Source of the DNA: Lentisphaeria bacterium
Lineage (GTDB): Bacteria > Verrucomicrobiota > Lentisphaeria > Oligosphaerales > Oligosphaeraceae
Direction: 5' to 3'
Length of the DNA: 64,000 bases
Assembly: GCA_016288215.1 (NCBI GenBank)
Contig: JAEEYQ010000059.1
Coordinates: forward strand, 1-64,000
Position 1 is the first letter of the stretch. Every line of letters starts with the position of its first letter. The notes beneath the pieces were generated by a model. It was not told the origin of the DNA and searched no databases. It saw nothing but the letters and a program-made list of their open reading frames with translations. Below are positions 15,557 through 24,556 of the stretch, in pieces. Made by a program: the position numbers and the translations under genes.

Positions 15557-16903
15557 TCACAGCCCGTATTCATTGAGCTTGCGGTGAAGGGTGCGGCGGG
15601 AGATTTTCAGCTTCTGGGCGGCTTGGGAGCGGTTGCCATGGCATTCCGCCAGTGCCTGCAGAATCAGATTCTTCTCGTTGGCCTTGATGTCCAACACCTC
15701 CGCGGGGGCGGCGGGCTCCTGCGGTGCGTCTGGATCAAACTGACGGCTGAGCTCCTGCCGAATGTTCTGCGGAATGTCGCCAAGAGTCAGGATGCCGCCG
15801 CGGGCGAAGACAACCATGCTTTCCACGCAGTTGCGCAGCTCGCGAATGTTGCCTGGCCAGGCGTAGGAGGTGAGGACCTCGATGGCCTCCGCGCTGAACT
15901 CCCGCACGGGCTTGCCGTTGTCTGTGGAGGCGCGTTTCAGGTAGTGGTTCAGCAACAGAGGGATGTCCTCTTTCCGCTCCCGCAGGGGAGGCAGGACGAT
16001 GTTGACCACGTTCAGACGGAAGAACAAGTCCTCACGGAAGGTGCCGGCGGCCACCATGGCCTTCAGGTCCCGGTTGGTGGCGGCCACGATGCGGACATCG
16101 GTCTGGATGGTCTCTTTGCCGCCAACTCGTTCGAAGGAGCGGGTTTCCAGAACGCGCAGCAGTTTGACTTGGGTGGAGAGGGTGATTTCGCCGATTTCAT
16201 CCAAGAAGAGGGTTCCGCCGTCCGCGCTCTCAAAGCGGCCGATGGCCCGTTCCACGGCGCCCGTGAACGCACCCCGCTCATGGCCGAACAGCTCGCTCTC
16301 CAGCAGATTTTCATTGAGGGCGGCGCAGTGGACGGCGACAAAGGGGTGGGCGGCGCGGGAGCTGAGGCGGTGGATGGCCTGCGCGAAGACCTCCTTGCCG
16401 GTGCCGCTTTCGCCTGTGAGAAGGACAGTGGTCCGTGTGTCGGCGACTTGACGGATGGCGTCCTTGATGGCCTGCATGGTCTTGGACTCGCCGATGATGT
16501 CCCCCATGGCATCGTTGTCGGCGGTGGTCTGTCGCCGTTGGGCAAGAGTCTCCATGCCGCGGTGCAGCATTTCGTCCAAGGTGGCCAGGTTGACGGGTTT
16601 GGTCAGATAGTCGTAGGCGCCGACTTTCATGGCCTCCATGGCGGTCTGGACGGAGCCGTAGGCGGTCAGCATGATGATGAGGGGGGCGTCGTCCCACGAG
16701 CTGACCATTTTGGTGAACTCCATGCCGTCCATGCCGGGCATGCGCAAGTCCGTGAGGACCATGTCCACATGGTGTTTTTTCAGCAGGTCCAGGCCGTGTT
16801 TGGCGTCTTCGGCCAGAAGGATCTGATAATCATCGGCAAGGGCTTCGGAGAGGCCTTCCCGTGTGTTGCGTTCATCATCGATGACAAGGATGCAGGGTTT
16901 CAT
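15557..16903 (-). CDS. NtrC-family sigma-54-dependent response regulator
   Basis: A 448-residue transcription activator. The receiver domain has its phosphoacceptor at Asp52 (LTDLRMPGMDG). The AAA+ domain has GESGTGKE at 164-171, the sigma-54 contact loop GAFTGA at 211-216 and Walker B FLDEIGEI. The C-terminus is a Fis-type helix-turn-helix (GNRSQAAQKLKISRRTLHRKL). It should activate RpoN-dependent promoters when phosphorylated by the upstream kinase (stop 36 bp away). I saw no -24/-12 promoter in the window that would name its target. A match to AtoC/ZraR-type regulators is clear; the signal is unknown. Confidence 0.95.
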   Translation of the reverse strand: MKPCILVIDDERNTREGLSEALADDYQILLAEDAKHGLDLLKKHHVDMVLTDLRMPGMDGMEFTKMVSSWDDAPLIIMLTAYGSVQTAMEAMKVGAYDYLTKPVNLATLDEMLHRGMETLAQRRQTTADNDAMGDIIGESKTMQAIKDAIRQVADTRTTVLLTGESGTGKEVFAQAIHRLSSRAAHPFVAVHCAALNENLLESELFGHERGAFTGAVERAIGRFESADGGTLFLDEIGEITLSTQVKLLRVLETRSFERVGGKETIQTDVRIVAATNRDLKAMVAAGTFREDLFFRLNVVNIVLPPLRERKEDIPLLLNHYLKRASTDNGKPVREFSAEAIEVLTSYAWPGNIRELRNCVESMVVFARGGILTLGDIPQNIRQELSRQFDPDAPQEPAAPAEVLDIKANEKNLILQALAECHGNRSQAAQKLKISRRTLHRKLNEYGL

Positions 16904-16939
16904 GGTCGCATATTCTTTAAGTCGTTCCTGCAGAGCAGG

Positions 16940-18151
16940 TTAAGTGGTTCTTTGCGGGGCGGTGGCGCCATTGGTGTCCGGCAGTTGGCGGTGGATGCGG
17001 GAATGGCGGGGGAGACTGATGGTGATGGTGGCGCCTTGGCCTGTGTGGCTTTCGATGGTCAGTTCGCCTCCATGGGCGCGGACGATGCGGTCCACGATGA
17101 TGAGACCGAGGCCGTTTCCTCCCGCCTTGGTGGAGAAGTAGGGCTCCAGAATGTGGCTGAGCTCCTGTTCCGTGATGCCCCGACCGCTGTCTGTGAAGCG
17201 GACGTTCACGTAGATTTCCTCCACGGTGCAGGTGATGGACAGGTTGCCGCCGTCCGGCATGGCCTGAATGGCGTTTTTGATGATGTTGAAGAAGGCCTGA
17301 ATGAGCTGGTCGCCGTCGCCGAAAAGGGATGGAAGTCGGTCTGGCAGAGCAAGATCCACCTGAATGCGCTTGTTCTCGATCTCCTCCCGCATGAAGCCGA
17401 TGGCGGTGGTGAGCAGATGGTGCAGGTCGATGGGGGCCATGGTCGGCGGCACGGGACGGACGGCGTTGAGGAAGTGCTTGACGATGTTGTCCAGCCGCTG
17501 CACTTCGCTGGAGGCGATGCGAAGATGTTCCGCGAAGGTGTCGGGCACGGTTCCTGGAGCCAGTTTGGCCAGATGGCGCTGCATGAGCTGCAGATGGATG
17601 CTCAGGCTGTTGAGCGGGTTGCCCAACTCGTGGGCGACGCCGGCGGCCAGCTGGGTGATGGCCTTCACCTTCTGGGTCTCCGCATGCTTTTCGTTGGCCA
17701 GGAAGGTCTCCGTCACGTCATGGAAAATCATGGTGAGGAGCGGGAGACCCTGTTGGGTCATGTCCGGCCGTTCGGAGACGGGAAGCACATAGAAGGTGAG
17801 GTAGCGGTGCTCCGGATAGAAGACCTCCATTTCCCTTCGGGAGAAGCTTCCCCAGTCCTCCGGCCGCTGGTGGAGCATCTCCTCCCAATTGATTTGGCGG
17901 AAGAATTTGCCCACGGGCTGGCCGGTGTTCTCCGCCGTGATGCCCAAAAGGGTGGCCATGGCGGTGTTGATGAAGCGAATCTTCAATGTGTTGTCCACCA
18001 CCATGATGCCTTCGTGGACGGAATTGAAGATGTTCTCGAAGAAGCCCTTTTCCTTGACGAGGCGCAGCAGATAGGTCTGGAGGCTGGAGGGGTCCATGCG
18101 GTCCAGCCGCTTCATCAGACGGTTGTAGAAATTGATGCTTTGGGGATCCAT
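16940..18151 (-). CDS. Cytosolic PAS-domain sensor histidine kinase
   Basis: A 403-residue kinase with no membrane span. A PAS domain occupies about residues 35-150 (GIMVVDNTLKIRFINTAMATLLG). The HisKA region has the phosphorylated His174 in AAGVAHELGNPLNSL. The ATPase domain has the N-box IIKNAIQAM, DSGRGI, and GGNGLGLIIVDRIVRAHGG. HELGNP-type H-boxes are common in NtrB-like kinases that pair with NtrC regulators, consistent with the regulator 36 bp downstream. It starts 3 bp after the CDP-alcohol phosphatidyltransferase gene, so it may respond to an envelope or lipid state. That last point is inference from position. Confidence 0.93.
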   Translation of the reverse strand: MDPQSINFYNRLMKRLDRMDPSSLQTYLLRLVKEKGFFENIFNSVHEGIMVVDNTLKIRFINTAMATLLGITAENTGQPVGKFFRQINWEEMLHQRPEDWGSFSRREMEVFYPEHRYLTFYVLPVSERPDMTQQGLPLLTMIFHDVTETFLANEKHAETQKVKAITQLAAGVAHELGNPLNSLSIHLQLMQRHLAKLAPGTVPDTFAEHLRIASSEVQRLDNIVKHFLNAVRPVPPTMAPIDLHHLLTTAIGFMREEIENKRIQVDLALPDRLPSLFGDGDQLIQAFFNIIKNAIQAMPDGGNLSITCTVEEIYVNVRFTDSGRGITEQELSHILEPYFSTKAGGNGLGLIIVDRIVRAHGGELTIESHTGQGATITISLPRHSRIHRQLPDTNGATAPQRTT

Positions 18152-18154
18152 GGG

Positions 18155-19534
18155 CTAAGCTGCGCTGTCGGTTTCGTCTTTGGAGTGATGGCGGTCGGGG
18201 CGGTCGATGGCGGCCACCAGATAGGCGGAGATGGTCGCGAAGCAGAACCATTTGAAGGTGGACTCGTAGCTCTTGTTCTTGCGATGTCCTAACGTAATGG
18301 AAATGAATAAGATAAGCAGAATGAAGAGCAGCAGTTTCATGGGGCGGGGCATACTGGGCCAAAGGCTTTGGCCGAAGTGGCGATAGGGGATGTTGGAGAT
18401 CATGAGGAGGCTGGCCAGCAGGACGATGGCGGCGGCCACGGCGCCGGAGGCGTCATGCGCAAAGTCTTGGGAGAGAAGGACTGCGGAGCCGGCCAGCATG
18501 GCGCCGGCGGGGGAGGGGAGGCCCTGGAAGACGCCGCGCGGCATTTGGCGGGTGGGGTGGATGAAGCGGTAGAGCCGATAGACGAGGCAGCCCAAATAAA
18601 AGAGGGTGATGATGGCGGAGAGCCAGATGGGAATCCACGCCTCCTGATAGGCCAGACAGCGGAAAATGATGCAACCGACTGCCAGGCCGAAACTTGTGGC
18701 ATCGGCCACATCATCGAAGACCGCGCCCCGCTTGGTGGAGCCGTATTTCCGCGCCATGCGTCCGTCAAAGAGGTCGAAGAACTGGCCGAAGAAGACCAAA
18801 ATGAAGCTGAGGATGAAATGGTCCTGGAGGGCCTGCCAGATGGCGAGAATGCCGCAGAGGAAATTGGCGAAGGTGAAGGAGTTGGCGTACCAGATGTCCG
18901 GAATGACTTTGCAGTAGAAGGAAAGGAAGGCCAGAATGGCGGCGGCGAACATGATCACGTTGAGGAAACGCTGGTTCATGAAGGCGATTTCGCCCACGTG
19001 AGCGAGGGAGATGAGGGAGAGAAGGACGGTGACCAGAGCGGTTTTGAGCTTGCCGAAGGAGTTGGCGGCCACCTTTTGGGTGAAGAGGCGGGAGCATTGG
19101 CCGAGAATGTCCGTCAGCAGGAAGGCGCCGACAACCATCGGGCTCAAGGTGAATTTGATGTCCAGGTTGGAGAAAAGGTGGGGACCGAAGGCAAAATACG
19201 CCAGCACAGGGAAATACATGGCTTTGTCGCTGAGGGGGTCCAGCCATTTTCCGGTTTCGGTCTGCAGGTCGCAGTTTCGGGCGATGGTGCCGTCCGTCAG
19301 GTCCGTGATCATCCAGAAGGCGAACCAGAGGGTGGCGATTTCCCAATGGCCATAATGTGCAAGTGCCACGCTGATAATACCTTGTGGCAAACGCAACAGA
19401 GAGAGGGAGTTAGGATGCAGCAGGCGGGTGCTGCGGAGGAAGGCGATGCCGTTTGGGGTGTGGGAGAGACGGGTGATGAGCAGCCTCTCGCAGAGCAGCA
19501 TGGTGAGGACGATGGCGACGATGAGCCACATCAT
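18155..19534 (-). CDS. Tandem CDP-alcohol phosphatidyltransferase (PgsA-PssA-like fusion)
   Basis: A 459-residue multi-span membrane enzyme with two complete CDP-alcohol phosphatidyltransferase signatures. The first has D78, D81-G82, A85-R86, G95, D99 and D103, after PNSLSLLRLPQG, which resembles PgsA. The second has D254, D257-G258, A261-R262, G270, D274 and D278, after ANSFTFANFLCGILAI, which resembles PssA; it has one residue fewer between AR and G. Single-domain members are usually 170-260 residues, so this is a two-domain chain. It could make both phosphatidylglycerophosphate and phosphatidylserine from CDP-diacylglycerol. The alcohol used by each half is inferred from flanking sequence only. 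The start codon overlaps the rlmN stop (ATGA). Confidence 0.85.
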   Translation of the reverse strand: MMWLIVAIVLTMLLCERLLITRLSHTPNGIAFLRSTRLLHPNSLSLLRLPQGIISVALAHYGHWEIATLWFAFWMITDLTDGTIARNCDLQTETGKWLDPLSDKAMYFPVLAYFAFGPHLFSNLDIKFTLSPMVVGAFLLTDILGQCSRLFTQKVAANSFGKLKTALVTVLLSLISLAHVGEIAFMNQRFLNVIMFAAAILAFLSFYCKVIPDIWYANSFTFANFLCGILAIWQALQDHFILSFILVFFGQFFDLFDGRMARKYGSTKRGAVFDDVADATSFGLAVGCIIFRCLAYQEAWIPIWLSAIITLFYLGCLVYRLYRFIHPTRQMPRGVFQGLPSPAGAMLAGSAVLLSQDFAHDASGAVAAAIVLLASLLMISNIPYRHFGQSLWPSMPRPMKLLLFILLILFISITLGHRKNKSYESTFKWFCFATISAYLVAAIDRPDRHHSKDETDSAA

Positions 19535-20577
19535 GGTAGTTCCTCCGTGTCAGGGGGTTGGGTGGATTTGCTGTGGAGTTGTCCACAGGCGGCGTCAATG
19601 CCCTTGCCTTTGCGGAGGCGCAGGGTGGCCTGAATCTTTCGGCTGATGAGATGGCGGAGGAACATGTTGCATTTTTCGGGTGGCGGCGCCTGATAGGGTC
19701 CGCTGTCGTTGTTGCAGGGGATCAGATTGACTTTCGCATGGACCCGATGGGCGATGTTGGCCAGGCGGGCGGCGTCCTCCGGAGAGTCGTTGACGCCGTT
19801 GACCAATACAATCTCCAAGGTGGGCATGCGGTGGGTGACCTCGCTGTGGTGCTCCATGGCGGCCAGAATGTCCTCCAGCGGGGCGCGGTGCCTTGGCGGA
19901 ATCAGCTTGGACCGCTGATCCTCCGTGGCGGCATGGAGGGAAACCGCCAGGTTCCACGGGTAGCCGGTGTCCGCCAGCCGACGGATGCCTTCTGGAATGC
20001 CGCTGGTGGAGACCGTCACATGGCGGACGCCCAGCCCCAAGCCGTCCTTTGAGGAGAGCATGACCAAAGCCGCCGCCACATTGTCGAAGTTCAGCAGCGG
20101 CTCTCCCATGCCCATGACCACCACGTTGCTGACCAGATGGCCGATTTCGTTGGAGGCGAGGATGACTTGGTCCAAAATCTCCGCCGACTTGAGATTCCTT
20201 TGGAAACCCATCTTGCCAGTGGCGCAGAAGACGCAGCAGACGGGGCAGCCCACCTGGGAACTGATGCAGACCGTATCTCGTTCTGGCGCACGGATTAATA
20301 CTGTTTCGATGGTTTTGCCGTCCCCCAGTTCGGAGAGCCATTTGACCGTATGGTCTCCGTCCACCTGTTTGCGAATGGGCTTCAGGGAGAAGGCGGTGAA
20401 GTTCGCCTCCAAAGCCTCCCGCAGAGTGGTGGGCAGGTTGTTCATGTCGGCGAAGGCCATGGCGCGTTTGGCGAAGAGCCAGTCATGGATTTGGTTGGCG
20501 CGGAAACGGGGTTGGCCCTGCTGCTCGAGCCAGAGGGTCAGTTCCCGATAGGGGACGGTTTTCAGGGAGGGCTTCAT
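19531..20577 (-). CDS. rlmN: 23S rRNA (adenine2503-C2)-methyltransferase RlmN
   Basis: A 348-residue radical SAM enzyme that methylates A2503 of 23S rRNA, and usually A37 of some tRNAs. The iron-sulfur motif CxxxCxxC is seen as CPVCCVFCATGKMGF. Other RlmN landmarks are MGMGEPLLNFDNV, VSTSGIPEGIRRL, LAVSLHAA and NLIPCNNDSGPYQAP, with a late Cys in GIDAACGQL that fits the catalytic cysteine. The start at 20577 overlaps the end of the upstream glycosyltransferase as ATGA. A longer frame to 20784 is a shadow of that gene. The stop also overlaps the next start. It is a housekeeping gene embedded in an envelope-type operon. Confidence 0.95.
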   Translation of the reverse strand: MKPSLKTVPYRELTLWLEQQGQPRFRANQIHDWLFAKRAMAFADMNNLPTTLREALEANFTAFSLKPIRKQVDGDHTVKWLSELGDGKTIETVLIRAPERDTVCISSQVGCPVCCVFCATGKMGFQRNLKSAEILDQVILASNEIGHLVSNVVVMGMGEPLLNFDNVAAALVMLSSKDGLGLGVRHVTVSTSGIPEGIRRLADTGYPWNLAVSLHAATEDQRSKLIPPRHRAPLEDILAAMEHHSEVTHRMPTLEIVLVNGVNDSPEDAARLANIAHRVHAKVNLIPCNNDSGPYQAPPPEKCNMFLRHLISRKIQATLRLRKGKGIDAACGQLHSKSTQPPDTEELP

Positions 20578-22358
20578 GGGAGGGGGATTCCTTGGGTGGG
20601 GGTTGCCGTGCGCAGGGTGCCGCGGAAGAGCTGAAGCGGCGCGGGAACGGCGTCCTCTCCGGCGGCTCCGGGAACTCGGGAGATGAAAAGCAGGGCGCGA
20701 TGGTTTCCCGTGGTGATGTGATTGGTGGTGATGTTGACCTCCAGCCGCTGGTTCATGTCCACCTGCAGGCTGACGGGCTCCCATGAGCGGGAGGGGACGG
20801 CCGGCGTGCGGGAGCTGAGCACGTAGACGGTGGGCTCATCTTCCGGCAAGTCCTTGATGGGGTTGGAGATATGGATAATACGCTTGCCCATGTAGAAGGT
20901 CTCTGTGGAATAGAACAGGGGGCTGTGGAGATAGACGACCTCCGGAGCCTGATCCATGTCCTGAAGACGGATGGCGGTGGCAGGGGGCGAGGTCATGCCC
21001 GGCACGGGGTGGCAGAGGGTGGCCAGCGTCTGGCCGTGGAGTTTGCGGCAGCCGTCCGCCCAGCCGGAGAGGGTGTAGACCATGGTGATGGAGAGGATGC
21101 GGAAGCCGGCGATGCTCCAGAGGATGCTGGTTCGGAAGGAGCGCAGGCGGCGGCAGAAGAGCAGTTGGGTCCAGATGATGATGAGCGAGAAGATGAGAAA
21201 GGCGCAGCAGAAGATGGTGACGCTCAACGGAAAATCGTCGATGACGATGTGCCCGGTGGCCACCGCGGTCCAGAAGAATAGACTTAAGATGGTGCAGGCC
21301 AAGCAGATCCATGATAAGATGCGAACCGCTTTGATGAAGATGTGCTGATGCCGCCGCAGAATGATCTCGAAATGGACGCCCACCAGAATGCACAGGGGGC
21401 CGAAGACGCTGAACAGCAGCAGGGGGGAGGTGCCGGGCAGCAGCCAGACCAGCAGGCCGATGGAGATGATGATGGTGCGGAAATAGCTGCAGGCGGGGGA
21501 GTCGCTCTCAAAGCGCCGCAGGGCCTGACAGAAGGGTGCCCATGTGAAGACGGACCAGGGGAGCATGTAAATCAGGCATTTCAAGGGAAATAGGATAAAC
21601 TGGCGGAGGAGCCCCTCGTCGGATCGGGAGGTGGTGAAGACGGTGTTCCAGCTGAAGAAGGGCTGGTCGGGAACCATGCATAACCAGAGGATGACCACGG
21701 CGGTGAAGGCGGCGGCCATGAACACATGGGGTGGGGCCTGCATGCGGTTGGTCATGCGGAAGGGGACCCCCATGAAGAACAGGGGGAAGTAGAAGAAGAA
21801 GAGAGCTTTGGCGCCGACGGCGAGGACGGCGAGGAAGACCAACGCGAGGGCGCCTCCCCAGGCCAGATACCATTTTTTGCGGACCTGACCGCAGAAGAAG
21901 AGGGTGGTCCATGCGCCGTTGATGAGGAGGGCATGCAGCAGCTCGGCCTGGGCGCGGCTTCCAAGGCGGAAGCTGACCACGCTGGTCAGCGCCATGGAGG
22001 CGGCGATGGCCCCCGCGAAGGGGGAGTGGATGCGTTTGGCGGTCAGTCCGCACAGGGTGGCCAGACCGACCAGCGCCAGAACGGAGGGCAGCCGCACGGT
22101 GAAGACAGTGGGGGACTGGAAGCCGGAGCAGAGGGCAATCATCCACGAGTAGAGGGGGAAGGCGTTGACGGGAACCCCCTGCAGATGGGTCTTGAACAGA
22201 TTTCCGCCGCTGAGCATGTCTCTGGCGAACGCCGCATATAGCGCCTCATCCGAAGAGCGGAGCTCCAGAAAGGGCAGGGCGAACAGATACAGCAGCACCG
22301 TCAGCGTGACCAGAAGGGCCACGCTGCGGCGCGAAGGTTGGCGTTCAATGTAGAGCAT
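20574..22358 (-). CDS. ArnT/PMT-like membrane glycosyltransferase
   Basis: A 594-residue integral membrane protein with about a dozen hydrophobic spans. The first extracytoplasmic loop contains SSDEALYAAFARDML (residues 34-48), matching the DEARY-type acidic motif of GT39/GT83 enzymes (PMT, ArnT) that take a sugar from a polyprenyl-phosphate donor. The C-terminal about 130 residues (GTSPPATAIRL-like region onward) form a soluble extracytoplasmic domain. The acceptor could be lipid A or a protein; nothing here decides. It is the first gene of the operon and is translationally coupled to rlmN. Codon use is AT-richer in short patches (21580-21600, 21280-21310). Confidence 0.82.
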   Translation of the reverse strand: MLYIERQPSRRSVALLVTLTVLLYLFALPFLELRSSDEALYAAFARDMLSGGNLFKTHLQGVPVNAFPLYSWMIALCSGFQSPTVFTVRLPSVLALVGLATLCGLTAKRIHSPFAGAIAASMALTSVVSFRLGSRAQAELLHALLINGAWTTLFFCGQVRKKWYLAWGGALALVFLAVLAVGAKALFFFYFPLFFMGVPFRMTNRMQAPPHVFMAAAFTAVVILWLCMVPDQPFFSWNTVFTTSRSDEGLLRQFILFPLKCLIYMLPWSVFTWAPFCQALRRFESDSPACSYFRTIIISIGLLVWLLPGTSPLLLFSVFGPLCILVGVHFEIILRRHQHIFIKAVRILSWICLACTILSLFFWTAVATGHIVIDDFPLSVTIFCCAFLIFSLIIIWTQLLFCRRLRSFRTSILWSIAGFRILSITMVYTLSGWADGCRKLHGQTLATLCHPVPGMTSPPATAIRLQDMDQAPEVVYLHSPLFYSTETFYMGKRIIHISNPIKDLPEDEPTVYVLSSRTPAVPSRSWEPVSLQVDMNQRLEVNITTNHITTGNHRALLFISRVPGAAGEDAVPAPLQLFRGTLRTATPTQGIPLP

Positions 22359-22447
22359 GGACGTGAAATGCGATGAAGCCCTGCTTGGGCAGCGTTCAGA
22401 GGCGCTTCTCAGCAGAGCTTGAATAAATGAAAGATTTTGCCATCATT

Positions 22448-22480
22448 TTATTGCATTAATGGCAAGGAATCTTGCAATAA
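22448..22480. repeat. AT-rich inverted repeat
   Basis: TTATTGCA at 22448-22455 pairs with TGCAATAA at 22473-22480 over a 17-nt loop, between the isomerase stop (22496) and the glycosyltransferase start (22358). It may be a weak terminator for the isomerase unit or an operator for the downstream operon. There is no T-tract. Confidence 0.3.
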
Positions 22481-22495
22481 GAACGATGTGACGGG

Positions 22496-23248
22496 CTACA
22501 GGAAGGCCTTCAGGCCATCCAGACAGCGCTTTACCGCCTCCATGGCAGGGATTTCGGGGCATTCATACTCGATGATGAACCATTCCGTGCCGCCTTTGGC
22601 ATGGCAGAAGGCGATGATGTCCTTCCAGGGGCAGTCGTCCTGTCCGATGAGGGCCTTGTCGCCGATGGCGGGATCGAGGGAATAGGGCTTGAGATGGATG
22701 GTGAGGGAACGGCCAGGGTGGGCGTTGAGCACGGCCATCAGGTCGGCGCCACCAGCGAGTGCGTTGCCGGTGTCCAGCTGCATGATGACCTTGTCCGAGC
22801 AGACATCCATGTAGGTCTTCCACGGGGTCTTGCCGTCTTCGGCGGCCTTGAACTCATGGGAGTGGTTGTGGTAGCCGCAGCGCATGCCGAAAGCGGCCAG
22901 CTTGTCCGCCAGCGCGTTCATCTTCGCGGCCATGGCGGCCCATTCCGCGTTGGTGGAGGCGGCCAGATAGGGGACGATGACGCAGCGGTTGCCCACGGCC
23001 TGGTTGAGCTTGATCGTCTGCTCCAGACGGTCCTCCTGAACCGCCTCCCACGGGGTGTGCCAGCCGCAGCAGACCAGTCCGGTCTCCTTCAGCAGCGCGG
23101 CGTAGAATTCAGGGCAGAACTCCGGATTGCCCGCGAACTCGACGCCCTCGTAGCCCATGGCCTTGATGGCTTTCATCGTGGCTAACGGGTTTTCGGAGAA
23201 GTCCTTGCGGACAGAATACATTTCCAGTGCAACAGGGATGTAGGTCAT
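22496..23248 (-). CDS. Sugar phosphate isomerase/epimerase (xylose isomerase-like TIM barrel)
   Basis: A 250-residue cytosolic TIM-barrel protein of the AP-endonuclease-2/xylose-isomerase-like superfamily. Typical signatures are VALEMYSVRKDF at the N-terminus, GYEGVEFAG, CGYHNHSHEFK and VIMQLDTGNALAGG, and a late acidic strand FIIEYE. The conserved His/Glu/Asp residues fit a metal site. Its start has GGAG upstream. It lies 15 bp after the DUF6807 gene, and such pairs are common in sugar-catabolic loci of PVC bacteria. The sugar is not identifiable from sequence. It ends 137 bp before the glycosyltransferase operon. Confidence 0.88.
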   Translation of the reverse strand: MTYIPVALEMYSVRKDFSENPLATMKAIKAMGYEGVEFAGNPEFCPEFYAALLKETGLVCCGWHTPWEAVQEDRLEQTIKLNQAVGNRCVIVPYLAASTNAEWAAMAAKMNALADKLAAFGMRCGYHNHSHEFKAAEDGKTPWKTYMDVCSDKVIMQLDTGNALAGGADLMAVLNAHPGRSLTIHLKPYSLDPAIGDKALIGQDDCPWKDIIAFCHAKGGTEWFIIEYECPEIPAMEAVKRCLDGLKAFL

Positions 23249-23263
23249 GGTCAGGCTCCAGGT

Positions 23264-24394
23264 TTAGTCAGCCAATTTGGCTTTGGGTGGATTGATGTAG
23301 TCGTGGTATTTTTCGGCGACTTGGGCGCCGCAGGTGCATCCCGCATGGAAGAGGACGCGATAGCGGAACGTGAGGGACTGGGCCGCCTCCAAGACATGGC
23401 TGCCGTCCTTGATGGCGCCGTCGGTGAAGTAGGAGAGGCCGAAGGGATTGGCGGTCATGAGGCCGTAATTGCGTACATGCCAATAGGTTGGGTAGCGGAG
23501 GTTGGCCGGGTTGTCCATGATGCAGATGCCGGCGGTGCCGCCAGGGACGGGGCCATAGTAGTCGCACCATTGGGCTCGTTTGCCCCAGTTCTCCTCCTCG
23601 CCGATGGCGCCGTAGGAGTTGCGGATGGTGCCGTTGCCGGATGCGTCCATGGAAGTGGCCACGCGGATGGAGCAGATGCCGCCTTCCTTCGTGTCGCCGA
23701 AGCGGACCGCCCCTTCCGTGGCGGTGAAGGTGCATTCCACGTCCACGGGACGGGCGGCGGCGGGCAGGGCGTAGAAGGTGTAGAGGCGGGTTTCCTCCAT
23801 GAGCTTGACGCCTTTCTCCGAAATCCAGTCGCAGCGGAGCTGGATGCGGGCACGAACCGGCCCGTTCTCCAAAATGGCGGCCTCGCGGACAAGGACGGAG
23901 GCGTATTTGCCGGCTTCCTCGCACCATCCGTCACTGCCATTGACATCCCCCCAGCCCGTCCAGAAACTCTTCTGATGGACGTGGTCGCGGGTCTCTCCAG
24001 GGACATCCGGAATGACGGGCCATGCACGGGTCAGGCCGCTGCCGTAAGGGCCGATGACGGGGAAGAGAAAGGGTCTAACCCATTGGGAACCCGTGTGTAA
24101 GGTGGTGAAGAGGCGGCCGTCCACGGTCACGTCAAAGTCCCCTTGCGCTTTCACATGGATTTTGACCCCCTCGGCGGCGGCGTCCACGGGCACGACCTCG
24201 TAGGCAAGCTCCGCATGGGGCGGCAACTCGTCCACGATGAAGACAAGCGTGGCGTCATCGATGAATTGGGCGGGCGTTTTTTCTCCCGTCGGGCCGACGA
24301 CGGCGAAGGCATCCCCCGCTGGCTTGGGGCAGGAGACGACCACGGGACAGTGGCGGCGGGGATGGGACTGGCTGGAAAGGATGAATTTGGTCAT
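23264..24394 (-). CDS. DUF6807 (PmoA-like) family protein
   Basis: A 376-residue protein without a signal peptide. It matches the family known as DUF6807, historically labelled 'methane oxygenase PmoA', with characteristic pieces VRPFLFPVIGPYGSGLTR, DHVHQKSFWTGWGDVN and GLMTANPFGLSYF. The family is beta-rich and common beside sugar dehydrogenases and isomerases; it is not a real methane monooxygenase subunit. Its biochemical role is unproven. The downstream isomerase (15 bp) suggests carbohydrate catabolism. The AT-rich element at 24435-24468 is the likely promoter region. Confidence 0.8.
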   Translation of the reverse strand: MTKFILSSQSHPRRHCPVVVSCPKPAGDAFAVVGPTGEKTPAQFIDDATLVFIVDELPPHAELAYEVVPVDAAAEGVKIHVKAQGDFDVTVDGRLFTTLHTGSQWVRPFLFPVIGPYGSGLTRAWPVIPDVPGETRDHVHQKSFWTGWGDVNGSDGWCEEAGKYASVLVREAAILENGPVRARIQLRCDWISEKGVKLMEETRLYTFYALPAAARPVDVECTFTATEGAVRFGDTKEGGICSIRVATSMDASGNGTIRNSYGAIGEEENWGKRAQWCDYYGPVPGGTAGICIMDNPANLRYPTYWHVRNYGLMTANPFGLSYFTDGAIKDGSHVLEAAQSLTFRYRVLFHAGCTCGAQVAEKYHDYINPPKAKLAD

Positions 24395-24434
24395 GGCGAT
24401 CCGTTTCTAGTGAATTAGGAATTTGTGGACTCCT

Positions 24435-24468
24435 CTATACCATATTATATATAGTATATATAGTATAG
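24435..24468 (-). promoter_or_regulatory. AT-rich promoter-like element upstream of the DUF6807 gene
   Basis: A 34-bp A/T-rich block flanked by CTATAC (24435-24440) and GTATAG (24463-24468) as an inverted pair. It contains CCATATTATATATA, identical to the element at the SNF2 gene start. It lies 41-74 bp upstream of the DUF6807 start codon, a good position for a promoter or operator. Confidence 0.45.
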
Positions 24469-24556
24469 CCTGCAAACCTCAATTCACAATTCGCGGCACC
24501 GCATAAAAGTGATGCCTCCGCGATTGAAGGGGTAATCCCACCGCGTCCCGCCGTGG

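Noticed and set aside
15020-18292. 1090-residue open frame on the plus strand
   Set aside because: It is antisense to clear kinase, regulator and lipase genes, is Gly/Asp/His-rich and has no domain; a GC-driven shadow frame.
19410-19480. Sigma-54 promoter from a TGGCAC...TTGCA pattern near 19365
   Set aside because: The spacing between the two elements is wrong and it lies inside a coding sequence.
23264-24394. Methane monooxygenase PmoA
   Set aside because: The family carries a misleading historic name; this is a soluble protein next to a sugar isomerase, with no membrane spans and no pmoB/pmoC genes nearby.
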